From Eledone cirrhosa (taxonomy: Eukaryota; Mollusca; Cephalopoda; Octopoda; Eledonidae), in the NCBI GenBank assembly GCA_964016885.1, contig OZ024742.1:359847436-359911435 (forward strand): a stretch of DNA of 64,000 nt. The letters run 5' to 3'. The notes under the pieces are model-generated. The model saw nothing but the letters and a program-made list of their open reading frames with translations. It was not told the DNA's origin and made no database searches. Positions 43,578-56,129 of this stretch are shown here, in pieces. The position numbers were made by a program, and so were the translations under genes. Position 1 is the first letter of the stretch; each line of letters begins with the position of its first letter.

Positions 43578-43744
43578 CATATACATACAGGTACACATAC
43601 ATATGTGCACGTATCAGTTTAGCGGACGCTTATAATAACGCCGCTTTGTTCGTTTGTAAACAAACTGAACAGCCTGAATTTTTATGCCGTACGGTGTTAA
43701 GGCAACCACGTCACCTTTTTGTTCTGTTCAACACTGACACAGGA

Positions 43745-43787
43745 ACGATGTACTAGTTTCAAGCTTGTTAGCTATCATCAGCACCGT
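43745..43787 (-). ncRNA. Hammerhead motif, array unit 1
   Basis: Minus strand: stem I ACGGUG/CAUCGU (six pairs, one G-U); core CUGAUGA; stem II AGCU-AACA-AGCU with a U-U mismatch at the 10.1-11.1 position; GAAA; stem III AC/GU with loop UA; predicted cleavage after GUA. An asymmetric UAU bulge then GGG/UCC extends stem I on the outside, as in tertiary-stabilised hammerheads. The U-U mismatch is a weakness. Confidence 0.65.
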
Positions 43788-44023
43788 ATACCCATCTGCC
43801 AGATAGTTGAACGTTCGAAAGTATATACTTTCCTTATGAAAATTAACGGCTGAGCAGCCTAATTTGCATATCGAGTGAGCTAAGTCGGTCAGGCATTCCG
43901 AAAACGATAAGTTGAAATAAAATGAAAACGAAATTTCATTTCTCACTCTTAGTACGGCACTTACTTAAATGTAAGTATGTGTGTATACGTACATACATAT
44001 ATGTATACAGACGTACAGTAGCA

Positions 44024-44117
<94 letters not shown>

Positions 44118-44288
44118 CATACATATACATACAGGTACACATACATATATGCACGTATCAGTTTAGCGGAGGCTTATTATAACGCCGCTTTGTTCGTTTG
44201 TAAACAAACTGAACAGCCTGAATTTTTATGCCGTACGGTGTTAAGGCAACCACGTCACCTTTTTGTTCTGTTCAACACTGACACAGGA

Positions 44289-44331
44289 ACGATGTACTAG
44301 TTTCAAGCTTGTTAGCTATCATCAGCACCGT
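44289..44331 (-). ncRNA. Hammerhead motif, array unit 2
   Basis: Identical to unit 1 (43745-43787) over the whole motif. Confidence 0.65.
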
Positions 44332-44570
44332 ATACCCATCTGCCAGATAGTTGAACGTTCGAAAGTATATACTTTCCTTATGAAAATTAACGGCTGAGCA
44401 GCCTAATTTGCATATCGAGTGAGCTAAGTCGGTCAGGCATTCCGAAAACGATAAGTTGAAATAAAATGAAAACGAAATTTCATTTCTCACTCTTAGTACG
44501 GCACTTACTTAAATGTAAGTATGTGTGTATACGTACATACATATATGTATACAGACGTACAGTAGCATGC

Positions 44571-44739
<169 letters not shown>

Positions 44740-44901
44740 CATATACATACAGGTACACATACATATATGCACGTATCAGTTTAGCGGACGCTTATTATAA
44801 CGCCGCTTTGTTCGTTTGTAAACAAACTGAACAGCCTGAATTTTTATGGCGTACGGTGTTAAGGCAACCACGTCACCTTTTTGTTCAACACTGACACAGG
44901 A

Positions 44902-44944
44902 ACGATGTACTAGTTTCAAGCTTGTTAGCTATCATCAGCACCGT
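44902..44944 (-). ncRNA. Hammerhead motif, array unit 3
   Basis: Identical to unit 1 over the whole motif. Confidence 0.65.
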
Positions 44945-45183
44945 ATACCCATCTGCCAGATAGTTGAACGTTCGAAAGTATATACTTTCCTTATGAAAAT
45001 TAACGGCTGAGCAGCCTAATTTGCATATCGAGTGACCTACGTCGGTCAGGCATACCAAAAACGATAAGTTGAAATAAAATGAAAACGAAATTTCATTTCT
45101 CACTCTTAGTACGGCACTTACTTAAATGTAATTATGTGTGTATACGTACATACATATATGTATACAGACGTACAGTAGCATGC

Positions 45184-45268
<85 letters not shown>

Positions 45269-45430
45269 CATATACATACAGGTACACATACATATATGCA
45301 CGTATCAGTTTAGCGGACGCTTATTATAACGCCGCTTTGTTCGTTTGTAAACAAACTGAATAGCCTGAATTTTTACGCCGTACTGTGTTAAGGCAACCAC
45401 GTCACCTTTTTGTTCAACACTGACACAGGA

Positions 45431-45473
45431 ACGATGTACTAGTTTCAAGCTTGTTAGCTATCATCAGCACCGT
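45431..45473 (-). ncRNA. Hammerhead motif, array unit 4
   Basis: Identical to unit 1 over the whole motif. Confidence 0.65.
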
Positions 45474-45711
45474 ATACCCATCTGCCAGATAGTTGAACGT
45501 TCGAAAGTATATACTTTCCTTATGAAAATTAACGGCTGAGCAGCCTAATTTGCATATCGAGTGAGCTAAGCCGGTCAGGCATTCCGAAAACGATAAGTTG
45601 AAATAAAATGAAAACGAAATTTCATTTCTCACTCTTAGTACGGCACTTACTTAAATGTAAGTATGTGTGTATACGTACATACATATATGTATACAGACGT
45701 ACAGTAGCATG

Positions 45712-45803
<92 letters not shown>

Positions 45804-45959
45804 CATACAGGTACACATACATATATGCACGTATCAGTTTAGCGGACGCTTATTATAACGCCGCTTTGTTCGTTTGTAAACAAACTGAACAGCCTGAATT
45901 TTAATTCCGTGCGGCGTTAAGGCAACCACGTCACCTTTTTGTTCAACACTGACACAGGA

Positions 45960-46002
45960 ACGATGTACTAGTTTCAAGCTTGTTAGTTATCATCAGCACC
46001 GT
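45960..46002 (-). ncRNA. Hammerhead motif, array unit 5 (stem II mutated)
   Basis: As unit 1, but stem II 5' strand is AACU, creating an A-C mismatch; activity is more doubtful. Confidence 0.5.
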
Positions 46003-46241
46003 ATACCCATCTGCCAGATAGTTGAACGTTCGAAAGTATATACTTTCCTTGTGAAAATTAACGGCTGAGCAGCCTAATTTGCATATCGAGTGAGCTAAGT
46101 CAGTCAGGCATACCGAAAACGATAAGTTGAAATAAAATGAAAACGAAATTTCATTTCTCACTCTTAGTACGGCACCTACTTAAATATAAGTATGTGTGTA
46201 TACGTACATACATATATGTATACAGACGTACAGTAGCATGC

Positions 46242-46666
<425 letters not shown>

Positions 46667-46881
46667 CATATACATACAGGTACACATACATATATGCACG
46701 TTTCAGTTTAGCGGACGCTTATTATAACGCCGCTTTGTTCGTTTGTAAACAAACTGAACAGCCTGAATTTTTATGCGTGACCGACTTAGCTCACTCGATA
46801 TGCAAATTAGGCTGCTCAGCCGTTAATTTTCATAAGGAAAGTATATACTTTCGAACGTTCAACTATCTGGCAGATGGGTAT

Positions 46882-46924
46882 ACGGTGCTGATGATAGCTA
46901 ACAAGCTTGAAACTATTACATCGT
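46882..46924 (+). ncRNA. Hammerhead motif, inverted unit (cleavage site mutated)
   Basis: Plus-strand copy with stem I, CUGAUGA, stem II and GAAA intact. The GUA triplet is UUA, which breaks one of the two stem III pairs. Confidence 0.45.
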
Positions 46925-47086
46925 TCCTGTGTCAGTGTTGAACAAAAAGGTGACGTGGTTGCCTTAACACCGTACGGCATAAAAATTCAGGCTGTTCAGT
47001 TTGTTTACAAACGAACAAAGCGGCGTTATAATAGGCCTCCGCTAAACTGATACGTGCATATATGTATGTGTACCTGTATGTATATG

Positions 47087-47174
<88 letters not shown>

Positions 47175-47224
47175 TGCTACTGTACGTCTGTATACATATA
47201 TGTATGTACGTATACACACATACT

Positions 47225-47281
<57 letters not shown>

Positions 47282-47285
<4 letters not shown>

Positions 47286-48560
47286 CGGAGGAAATGTGGT
47301 AAGGAACCAGGTGGACCATAACGCACCAAAGTACTCAATACTTGGGGTAGTAGAGTGGATAATAGGAACGAGTAGGACCCCGACGGCTGAACTCAAGCCG
47401 TTTCGACGGCTAATTCTGGACTAAATGAACATTTTTATCATGGTATTTGAATAGCCGAGCTTCTCAAGGGGTAATTCCATATATGGTAAATGTGATTGTT
47501 ACAAGGATTGGTCAAAAGTTTGTTGTTGAGACATAATAATTCTATCATGGCAATTAGTGGAAGGAAGGTGTAGCTGAACCTGCCAGTAGGAGAAAGAGGG
47601 AGAGGGGGTGGAGGAGACCCAGTCATGCGTTGATAGTGCCGACTACAGCTGGGCATGGGGTCAAGGAAGATACTAGGAAGGGGAGGGGGAGGAAGTCGAA
47701 ACAATAAGTAAAACAATATGGGGTAAATATATAGAAAAATACCGAGAGTGTTAAAAAGCAATTAAATGTAAAAAAAAAAAATTTCTGGTTACTACGACTT
47801 AAGGACAGCTATCAAGTCTCTCACTGGTCCTGCTAGACTAAAGAATGGTTTACTAGGTGGGACGGAATTATAAAGAGACCCTTTTAAGAGGTATAAGTAA
47901 TAAACCAAATATATCTTACGGTGACGGGTCAACAAGTGAGGGGCAAAATACTAAAGAAACTACCACGAAATAATAAATAAAGGTGTCTACTCCAGGCACA
48001 AGGCCATCAACCACCCAATGCAAAAAAAATAAACTAATACGAAATAATAATTCAGAATCCCGAAAAAGAATACTAATACTATCTCTAAGGGTGCCGCCAC
48101 GAAAAAAAAATACTAATGCAAACTATATAAATGCTCGTACGAACTATATGTAAAATTTGATACGGAAAATTAATTCAGAATTCCCCCCCCTCCAAAAAAA
48201 ATAAACACTGAAATACGAGAAATTAAAGCCACGATACCACTAAGAAATATAGAAAGCACGGAAAAGTGGCAACGATCGGATAAGAAGGCAAGTATCCGGG
48301 GTCTAACACATCTGCTATAAAAAGCGGAGTCGGCCAAATCTATCATAGAATAGGGGAAGGGGGTGGGGGTACTGAGGTTAAAAAGGACCGAGGGGCTGCC
48401 TCGGGTGGGCGAGAAAAGGAAAAGGACGACGACAAAGAAAGAGGACTGGGGTAGAAGGACTAGGGAGGGATGGGGGGAAGAAGGAAATATAGAAGAAGCG
48501 ATAAAAAGAGATAAAAGAAGATCTTACGTCTACCTTTGCAAGCAGGGGTTACCCATTACA
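47282..48560 (-). mobile_element. PLE-1 pseudo-LTR (3' side) with foldback family 3 end
   Basis: Starting after (TA)n, 47282-47422 is a foldback family 3 segment. The rest, to about 48560, includes 'gccgagcttctcaaggggta' and a poly-A run. The same sequence recurs in direct orientation at 50819-51384, and inverted at 51388-52180. Repeated flanks in direct and inverted orientation are typical of Penelope-like pseudo-LTRs. No ORF. Confidence 0.75.
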
Positions 48561-48660
48561 AAATCGGCAAGTGGGGTGTTATAGCCCTAGTCTACCCCCC
48601 CCCCCCCGGGTCATTATGGGGTTTGAGGGCGAGGTAAATCCTACGCAATCTCTTTCTTGT

Positions 48661-50815
48661 TTAGGAGTTGGTCCGTCGAAAACAGCATTTGTAAAGTTTC
48701 CTCCGAGCATAAATTGCACGGACGGCGTCCTCCCGTGTAAGAGTTGGCTCTGGACAGTAAGCTCCAAGTGAGATCATAGGTAATGTTGTTATCCTTGAGG
48801 TCCCATATGTGGCCCGAAAGTGTAGTGGCGTGACACCGGGCCGGGTTTCGGAGGTATGTCTGTGTTGGTATAGCCGGGTCTTGAAGTCACATGCGGTTAA
48901 TCCTATATAAGCGCTTTGTTGGAGGTGTCCGTCCTCATGTTGCACTGGTAGATCACATTACGATCTCTGCATCTGTTGTCGAGGGGGCAAATGGATCCAT
49001 CAGGACAGTTGCACCTCCTGGTCGGCTCTCCACTGCTATTTAGATTATTTCTTCCATAGAGGTTGAGTTTTTTGTTGTTAGAGGAGACGATGTTTTGTGC
49101 AAAGTTTGGTGTGGTGCTGTAAGAAAGTTTGATGGTATTTTTGTTAATTATGTTGTGGTAGCGGTGTTGTAGTGGGAAGTGTTTTTCAATGAGCCTAAAG
49201 AAGATTTTCCCGATAGGAGTTGTCACCTCGGCGTTGTGGGGAGGATTGAACCATGTTATATTGCGTGAGCGGCGGTGTCGCCTGCTGGTTCCGCTAATGG
49301 AAGCTGGACAGTAGAATATTTCCTCCCGGAAACCACTCCGCTTGGGGGCCTGGTTGTAATAAGGCGCATGTTCCTCGAATATCTGCTCATTAGCTGACAA
49401 ACGGGATATGCGGAGGGAGATGTTTTTAACCAGGTTATTGGTGATGTTCCTAGGATGGTTTGACCGGCGGTGGATGTAGTGCAGGTTGTCGTTAGGTTTC
49501 CTGTATTGGTAGTACAGGTCATTATCGAGGTCAAGGGTAACGTCTAGGAAGTTTACTCGGGTCAGGGACGTTTGTAGGGTTATTTTAAATCCTCAGTCGC
49601 GGATGAAGCTGATTAATTGTTTACGGACCCGATCTGTACTACTGGGGTTGTACCCTTTAAGGGTAAGGAGCCCATCATCACGGTACAATCCACCGCCGAA
49701 TGCAGGAAACATATCGGTGAGTTTGGCTATTAGGAATAATCCTATAAGATCTGTGACCTCAGCCGAATCCGTTGCGCCCATGCTGACGTCGAAGGGTGAG
49801 TCGGGAGCTCTCTTTATCCATTTGGAATTGTCGAAGAGTAAGACTGTCTTCCTGGCGTGAAGGATGATGTTTCTTTCCTGGTCGGTGATGGGCACAAGTG
49901 CTTCGGCAAAGTCCAAGGCAGCCGTAAGTAGCGGTAAGGTGATTGAAGCATAGTAACTCTCTATGTCAAACTGGATGAATTTAGTGTCTCGTTTGTCCTC
50001 CATATTGCTGAACCATGAGATTACTTCCTGGGTGTTGACCCATAGGCTAAGTCTGGCGTGTTGCTTAACTTTTGGTATAACGCAGTCTAGGATATTTTTG
50101 CTGATTCTCCCTATGTCGGACTTCGTTGGGTTTATAAGCCTGATAGAAGGTTTACGGTCGAAATCGGATTTGTGGTCCTTCAGTGTGAAGTAGGGTGTCC
50201 GTGGGTCTAGGGGTTCCGTGCGGTCGGCGACCCCGAGGCTGGAGGTAATTTGTTGTCCATCTCGATTTATGTCATCGATGCATGAGTGGTTAGCCTTTTT
50301 ATAGGTGGAGTTTAGGCTGATCCTGATCAGTGTGTGGTATCTGTCGGGGTTGACAAAGTAGAGGTTACCAGTTTTATCCGAGTGCACCATGATGTCATTG
50401 TTGTTATCATACTCTGTTAAGTTGCTACGGAGTTTTTGTAGGAATCGGTTGTGTCTGGGTTTGAATTTAATGTTCTTGACCAGTTGGAAAAGGTCATTCT
50501 CGAAGGGTGAGAGCATAGGGTTCGGAGGGGGAGATTTGTAGGTAATAAATCCGAATCTCTCCTTGGTACCGAAGTCCTGATTGTCGCAATATCTGTCGTA
50601 GAAAAAAGTTCTCCATCTAAGTCTTTTCGCAAATAGATCGATTTTTTTGCGTGAGCATCCGAAGGTAAAGTTTTTTCGGTGGGACTGGGATGTTCTTAGT
50701 AGAGAAGTCGATGTTTTGTTTTCGCATGGTGCGGGTGAAATAACTTGAGCTTAGCGGAAAAGTCTGGATACGGCGTGGTAGGGTCGGAAAGTGCTCTACT
50801 ACGGGGATAGGAGCT
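48661..50815 (-). pseudogene. Penelope-like RT plus GIY-YIG endonuclease (PLE-1), decayed
   Basis: Reading leftward from 50815: a PLE N-terminal box STKNIPVPPKKLYLRML, a frameshift near 50650, RLRWRTFFYD, then RT motifs LKDHKSDFDRKPSIRLINP, FIQFDIESYYASI (motif A) and GLYRDDGLL (motif C, YRDD). A TGA stop at 49590-49592 interrupts IRD-GFKIT. The same frame continues with VNFLDVTLDLD, a His/Arg-rich segment, a Cys cluster CNCPDGSICPLDNRC, and VIYQCN. A 4-nt loss near 48903 destroys YIG, and GLTACDFKTRLYQHR follows in another frame. The domain order RT then GIY-YIG is that of canonical endonuclease-bearing PLEs. At least three lesions make it inactive. Confidence 0.85.
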
Positions 50816-50818
50816 AGA

Positions 50819-51304
50819 TAACGGAGGAAATGTGGTAAGGAAGCAGGTGGACCATAACGCACCAAAGTACTCAATACTTAGGGTAGTAGAGTGGGTAATA
50901 GGAACGAGTAGGTCCTCGACGGCTGAGCTCAAGCCGTTTCGACGGCTAATTCTGGACTAAATGAACATTTTTATCCTGGTATTTGAATAGCCGAGCTTCT
51001 CAAGGGGTAATTCCATATATGGTAAATGTGATTGTCACAAGGATTGGTCAAAAGTTTGTTGTTGAGACATAATAATTCTATCATGGCAATTAGTGGAGTG
51101 GACGGGGTAGCCGAACCTGCCAGTAGGAGAAATAGGGAGAGGGGGTGGAGGAGACCCAGTCATGCGTTGATAGTGCTGACTACAGCTGGGCATGGGGTCA
51201 AGGAAGATACTAGGGAGGGGGAGGGGGAAGTCGAAACAATAAGTAAAACAATATGGGGTAAATATATAGAAAAATACCGAGAGTGATAAAAAGCAATTAA
51301 ATGT

Positions 51305-51335
<31 letters not shown>

Positions 51336-51384
51336 TTACTACGACTTAAGGACAGCTATCAAGTCTCTCACTGGTCCTGCTACA
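50819..51384 (-). mobile_element. PLE-1 pseudo-LTR (5' side, partial)
   Basis: Direct repeat of 47282-47860 with few differences. It begins with the foldback family 3 segment (50819-50958) directly upstream (minus sense) of the PLE-1 coding region, and includes an A28 run at about 51306-51333. Confidence 0.78.
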
Positions 51385-51387
51385 CAA

Positions 51388-52180
51388 ATTTTACATATAC
51401 TTCGTACGAGCATTTATGTAGTTTGCACTAGAATTTTTGTTTCGTGGCGGCACCCTTAGAGATAGTATTAGTATTCTTTTTCGGGATTCTGAATTATTAT
51501 TTCGTATTAGTTTATTTTTTTTGCACTGGGTGGTTGCTGGCCTTGTGCCTGGGGTAAAAACCTTTATTTATTATTTCGTGGTAGTTTCTTTAGTATTTTT
51601 GCCCTTCACTTGTTGACCCGTCACCGTAAGATATACTCGGTTTATTACTTATACCTCTTAAAAGGGTCTCTTTATAATTCCGTCCCACCTAGTAAACCAT
51701 TCTTTAGTCTAGCAGGACCAGTGAGAGACTTGATAGCTGTCCTTAAGTCGTAGTAAACAGAAATTTTTTTTTTTTTTTACATTTAATTGCTTTTTAACAC
51801 TCTCGGTATTTTTCTATATATTTACCCCATATTGTTTTACTTATTGTTTCGACTTCCTCCCCCTCCCCCTCCCTAGTATCTTCCTTGACCCCATGCCCAG
51901 CTGTAGTCGGCACTATCAACGCATGACTGGGTCTCCTCCACCCCCTCTCCCTCTTTCTCCTACTGGCAGGCTCAGCTACCCCCTCCCTCCACTAATTGCC
52001 ATGATAGAATTATTATGTCTCAACAACAAACTTTTGACCAATCCTTGTGACAATCACATTTACCATATATGGAATTACCCCTTGAGAAGCTCGGCTATTC
52101 AAATACCAGGATAAAAATGTTCATTTAGTCCAGAATTAGCCGTCGAAACGGCTTGAGCTCAGCCGTCGGGGTCCTACTCA
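51388..52180 (+). mobile_element. PLE-1 pseudo-LTR, inverted copy
   Basis: Reverse complement of about 47400-48160, joined head-on to 50819-51384 at 51384-51388. It ends with the foldback family 3 complement ('gtcgaaacggcttgagctca') and (TA)n. Confidence 0.8.
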
Positions 52181-52210
52181 TTCATATATATATATATATA
52201 TATATATATA

Positions 52211-52375
52211 GAAGTGGTAACGCAACAGTTAGTTCACCATACCGAGAACAATTGTTTCACCTTCGCGGATCTTCAGCTCGGGATGTGTATATATGTATAT
52301 ATATATATAGAAGTGGTTACATAACAGTTAGTTAGGTGAACTAACTGTTATGTAACCACTTCTACCTAACTTGTC
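52211..52375. mobile_element. Foldback family 6 with short palindrome
   Basis: 'agaagtggtaacgcaacagttagttcacc' is followed by a palindrome around 52336 ('gttacataacagttagtt' and its complement). A truncated inverse copy is at 54769-54822. It contains the hammerhead at 52242-52281. Confidence 0.7.
52242..52281 (-). ncRNA. Compact 40-nt hammerhead ribozyme motif
   Basis: Minus strand: stem I CCGAG/CUCGG, five perfect pairs; core CUGAAGA; stem II UCC-GCGAA-GGU with two C-G pairs and a U-U mismatch at 10.1-11.1; GAAA; stem III AC/GU with loop AAUU; predicted cleavage after GUU (position 52247). The U-U mismatch is the same as in the array motif. The partial copy at 54769 retains only the 3' half because (TA)n replaces the 5' half. 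Confidence 0.65.
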
Positions 52376-52395
52376 CCATGGACTGAATGCTCCAC

Positions 52396-52427
<32 letters not shown>

Positions 52428-52480
<53 letters not shown>
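52428..52480. repeat. (TG)n microsatellite
   Basis: tgtgtg tract following (TA)n. Confidence 0.96.
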
Positions 52481-52486
<6 letters not shown>

Positions 52487-52489
52487 ACG

Positions 52490-52895
52490 GCGAATAAACA
52501 GATAAAATAAAAATGCGATCATACACCAAAACTATACACACACGCAAACGCATGCGCAGAGAAGAAGAAAACAAAAATTTAAAAAATTTAAAAATAAATA
52601 AACAGATAAAATAAAGATGGCGTAGACATACAATACAACAGGGGGAACATGATAGTACCACTAATGATGTTACAGATGTGCAACGAAAGAATTTTGTTAT
52701 ACTATATACAACTATATTATATCTGTATTTTTGACCGTTGGTCAGTCAATGATAAACATTGAAGACCAAATGAATTAACTGTGGAGATATAAAAGATACA
52801 GAAGCGAAAACCTACCAAACTGTGAGTGTGTTCTGTTATTATTTCTGGCAATATTGTTACAACAATATCACCCTCCTCAAGTATAACAATATGTA
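52490..52895 (+). mobile_element. Diverged PLE 3' region
   Basis: Order and phrases parallel the PLE-2 3' region at 27520-27912: 'aaacgcatgcgcagaga', 'aaagatggcgtag', 'caacgaaagaa', and the end 'caccctcctcaagtataacaatat'. The hammerhead box reads CUAAUGA instead of CUGAUGA, so it is decayed. Confidence 0.65.
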
Positions 52896-52931
52896 TATAT
52901 ATATACATACATATATATATACATATATATA

Positions 52932-53030
52932 TAACGAAGGAAGTGTGGTAAGGAACCAGGTGGACCAAAGTCCAGAAATAGCCGTCGAATCGGCTTGAGC
53001 TCTGCCGTCGGGGTCTTGAATATTTTCCTA
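52932..53030. repeat. Short foldback family 3 copy
   Basis: 'gtggtaaggaaccaggtgga' joined to 'gccgtcgaatcggcttgagc', lying between (TA)n tracts. Confidence 0.75.
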
Positions 53031-53047
53031 TTACATATATATATATA

Positions 53048-53109
<62 letters not shown>

Positions 53110-53116
53110 CATATAC

Positions 53117-54299
53117 TCTAGTTCCTGAACAATTAGAAGACCCCTTAACCCTGATAATGTACTCCCGCTACGTAGATGATATAAACAGCGTAGTTAAGAC
53201 ACCCCCACTAGAGAACAGTCAGGAACTAGAGAAAAACACAATGGAAAGCATCCAGCAAATAGCAAACTCCATCCACCAGAGCATTAGAGTTAATATAGAC
53301 TACCCAAGTAAACACCCCAACCAGTGATTACCTGTACTAGACACAGAGCTCTGGTTAGATACCATTAACAACAAAAAACAAAACCTCCATTCCCATTATG
53401 CCAAACCCATGACTTCCAAACATCTGATCCACCGAAACTCGGCCATTTCGGACCATACCAAAATCAACATACTGATTGCGGATTTGGTACGGGTGATGAG
53501 AAATGTGTCCCGCATGTGCAACCCCGAAGAACTAGAGAGACACATACAACACTTCATCCACCGTATGCAGTTCTCTGGCTACAATCAGAGAGATAAAATC
53601 AGAGTGTATAGAGGAGCCAGAACCAAATGGGAAAAAATGGGAAATAATGACATAAATGGGACCTGCCCCTTGTATAGGAGCAAATTTTGGAATAGAATAG
53701 AAAGAACTAGGAACAAGGCTAATAGAATAAACTCATGGTATGATAGCAATAAATACCAGAGTGTAATGTTCATCAATACAACCCCTAGAGGTGAATTAGC
53801 TTACAAATTTAGAAGGGCCCTAAATAAACATAAACTCAATATTAAGATAGTAGAAAGACCAGGTACCTCCGTAAAAACACTTATGAGCAAGACATACCCT
53901 TTTCAAAGACCCTCATGTATAGATAAGAAATGTATAACCTGTAAAATAAGACCCCATATTAACTGTAAAACTAGAAATGTAGTGTATAGCATAAGATGTA
54001 CTGAAGGACAATGTAGAGACAAAAATATAGTGTACATAGGTGAGACAGCTCGTAGTGTAGGGGAACGGATAAATGAACACTGGCGAGACCTTCAAGATAA
54101 TAAAGAATCATCTGTACTCTACCAACATGCTAAGATAGAACACAAGGGTAAATTAGAGAACATAGAAATAAAAATAGAATCTACACACAGAAAAGACGCA
54201 ATGTTTAGACAAATTACAGAGGCAATAAACATAAAAGAATTACAACCAAAATTAAATAGAAAATATGAGTGGAACAGCAACACCACAACTTACAATTAA
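53117..54299 (+). pseudogene. PLE-2 RT C-terminal half and GIY-YIG endonuclease, one stop
   Basis: One frame is continuous from the truncation to 54299 except for a TGA at 53325-53327. It carries YSRYVDDIN (YVDD catalytic box), then LPVLDTELWLD just after the stop, and a helical connector. Next come the Cys cluster CIDKKCITCKIRPHINC, VVYSIRC, NIVYIGETARSVGERINEHW (GIY-YIG with YIG and downstream Arg) and the C-terminal ELQPKLNRKYEWN. The GIY-YIG portion after the stop (from Met at 53409, 296 codons) is fully open. 5' truncation removes RT motifs before YVDD, so the element is not autonomous. Confidence 0.85.
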
Positions 54300-54500
54300 G
54301 GACAAAATGAAAACACACACACACATAGAACAAACAACCAACCAGTAACATGTAAATAAACAAATAAATAAATGAACATAAACACACACAGACACCCGGA
54401 TGTGGGGCATGCGCAGACTGAGCACACAACACACACACAGAAACAAAATGGCGTAGGACAGAACAAAGGAGAGGCACAGAAACAAAGAAAGAAATCCCCA

Positions 54501-54543
54501 GTCACTGAAGAGGTCACAGAGTGTGTGACGAAAGAACTATGAC
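54501..54543 (+). ncRNA. Hammerhead ribozyme motif in PLE-2 3' region, copy 2
   Basis: Same fold as 27717-27759, with stem II loop GAGUG and cleavage triplet CUA; both stem I strands (GUCA/UGAC) are kept. Confidence 0.62.
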
Positions 54544-54824
54544 TATATATAAACAACTATCTGGTTGTGGAACCAACCAACCAACCAGAAATTTATAAAT
54601 TTATAAATTTATAAATATATAATAAATTGAAGTGAAAGCAACTGGTGCGTGTGTTTCTTATTGGCAACATGACCCTCCCAAAGTATAACAATATCGGTTT
54701 CAACACACGATTTCAGATAAAGAATCTTGCTAAACAAATTCAGAAACGAAATATATATATATATAAGGTGAAACAATTGTTCTCGGTATGGTGAACTAAC
54801 TGTTGTGTTACCACTTCTGAACAC

Positions 54825-55201
54825 ACTCGATATGCAAATTAGGCTGCTCAGCCGTTAATTTTCATAAGGAAAGTATATACTTTCGAACGTTCAACCATCT
54901 GGCAGAAGGGTATACGGTGCTGATGATAGCTAAGAAGCTTGAAACTAGTACATCGTTCCTGTGTCAGTGTTGAACAAAAAGGTGACGTGGTTGCCTTAAC
55001 ACCGTACGGCATAAATTCAGGCTGTCAGTTTGTTTACAAACGGACAAAGCGGGCGTTATAATAAACGCCCGCTAAACTGATACGTACATATATATATGTG
55101 TACCTGTATGTATATATATATGTATATATATATATATATATATATGCATGCTACTGTACGTCTGTATACATATATGTATGTACGTATACATACATACTTA
55201 C

Positions 55202-55205
<4 letters not shown>
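54825..55205 (+). mobile_element. Single inverted unit of the retrozyme-like repeat
   Basis: Plus-strand copy of the 43.4-47.2 kb unit, about 8 kb away, from 'cactcgatatgcaaattagg' to 'acatacatacttaca', with a shorter (TA)n. It shows the repeat is dispersed as well as tandem. Confidence 0.8.
54914..54956 (+). ncRNA. Hammerhead motif, dispersed unit
   Basis: Stem I ACGGUG/CAUCGU, CUGAUGA, stem II AGCU-AAGA-AGCU (U-U at 10.1-11.1), GAAA, AC/GU, cleavage GUA: intact apart from one loop II change. Confidence 0.65.
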
Positions 55206-55261
<56 letters not shown>

Positions 55262-55329
55262 GAGCACCAAATACTAATTTTTTTTTTTTAATTTATAGAA
55301 GTTTTAACAACATTACCACACAGAATTAG

Positions 55330-55770
55330 CGTGGCTTTTATTATTATTATTGATAAAGAGAACGATCGTGAATACAAGCGGCCGAAATGGGGTTCCTCCA
55401 AAGGGTCTTTGGAGTAACGTTACTTGACAGAGTGGGTCGCTCGGAGATGAGAGAGTCACTCCAGGTAGAGCCGCTACTTTTCTCAGTTGAGAGATCACAG
55501 CTCTGATACTATGGGCATGTGGTTAGAATGTCTCAGGAAAGAATTGCTGGACAGATTTTAGAGAGAAAAACCAACAGGCAGGAGACCCAGGGGTAGACCC
55601 TGAGTAAGATGGTTGGATAACATCCATGAGCTTGGCTGGTCTTGCTTAGGGATTCAGCGGGATCAGTTGGAGACGGTTTCTTCTAGGAGGACCCGCTGGA
55701 AGGTATGTTTGAGGACTCTGCCCCCATGAACTTTTCAAGAATAAGTGGGCGAAGAAGATTTTTTTCTAAA
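55330..55770 (+). mobile_element. LINE C-terminal fragment (family E)
   Basis: Translation with a few stops gives LLDRVGRSEMRESLQVEPLL, YYGHVVRMSQERIAGQ, RRPRGRP, VRWLDNIHELGWSCLG, and a tail 'aagtgggcgaagaagat'. It is a decayed LINE end of a family different from RTE-A. Confidence 0.7.
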
Positions 55771-55939
55771 TTTCTGTTAAATAATTTTGTCGCGAGGTAC
55801 TTGTTGAATTCTCGGGTTCCACCGAGATCGACATATTGTTTTTCTTGAAAAGCTACATATTAATGTTTACAGAAAATATGAAATATATGGAGAGTGATCC
55901 CTTACAACTTGGGAGTCAAGCCACGTCTTGTTAGAAGCT

Positions 55940-56128
55940 GTTGCCAATATCCTTAGATCGACAGTAATTCAAAGAGCCGGGATTGTCCCATACTGTATCA
56001 CGCTGAATCTCCCCGAGAATTAGGGTAAGTGTATATGTGTCTTTGAAATGCTCAGCCATGAGCAGGATGTTTCGTTAATCGAATGACTGGAACATTCATC
56101 ATTGAAACTGACGGAAATCCATCCCAGA
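55940..56128 (+). mobile_element. Fragment of a conserved cephalopod interspersed element
   Basis: 'cacgctgaatctccccgaga', 'gtgtctttgaaatgctcag' and 'cgaatgactggaa-attcatc' match 32520-32680 and 7990-8160 in order. Confidence 0.6.
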
Positions 56129-56129
56129 T

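Larger units (their letters stand above)
53117..54695 (+). mobile_element. Penelope-like element (PLE-2), longest copy
   Basis: The element starts after (TA)n inside the RT domain and ends 'ccctcccaaagtataacaatat' as in the copy at 27117-27912. The 3' region (54300-54695) contains a hammerhead motif. Confidence 0.85.

Noticed and set aside
49590..53327. In-frame TGA codons in both PLEs (49590-49592 and 53325-53327) as selenocysteine codons, as described for some Naiad-type PLEs
   Set aside because: The two positions are not homologous, PLE-1 also has frameshifts, each TGA can arise from CGA by a single transition, and I could not see a SECIS element. Ordinary nonsense mutation is simpler.
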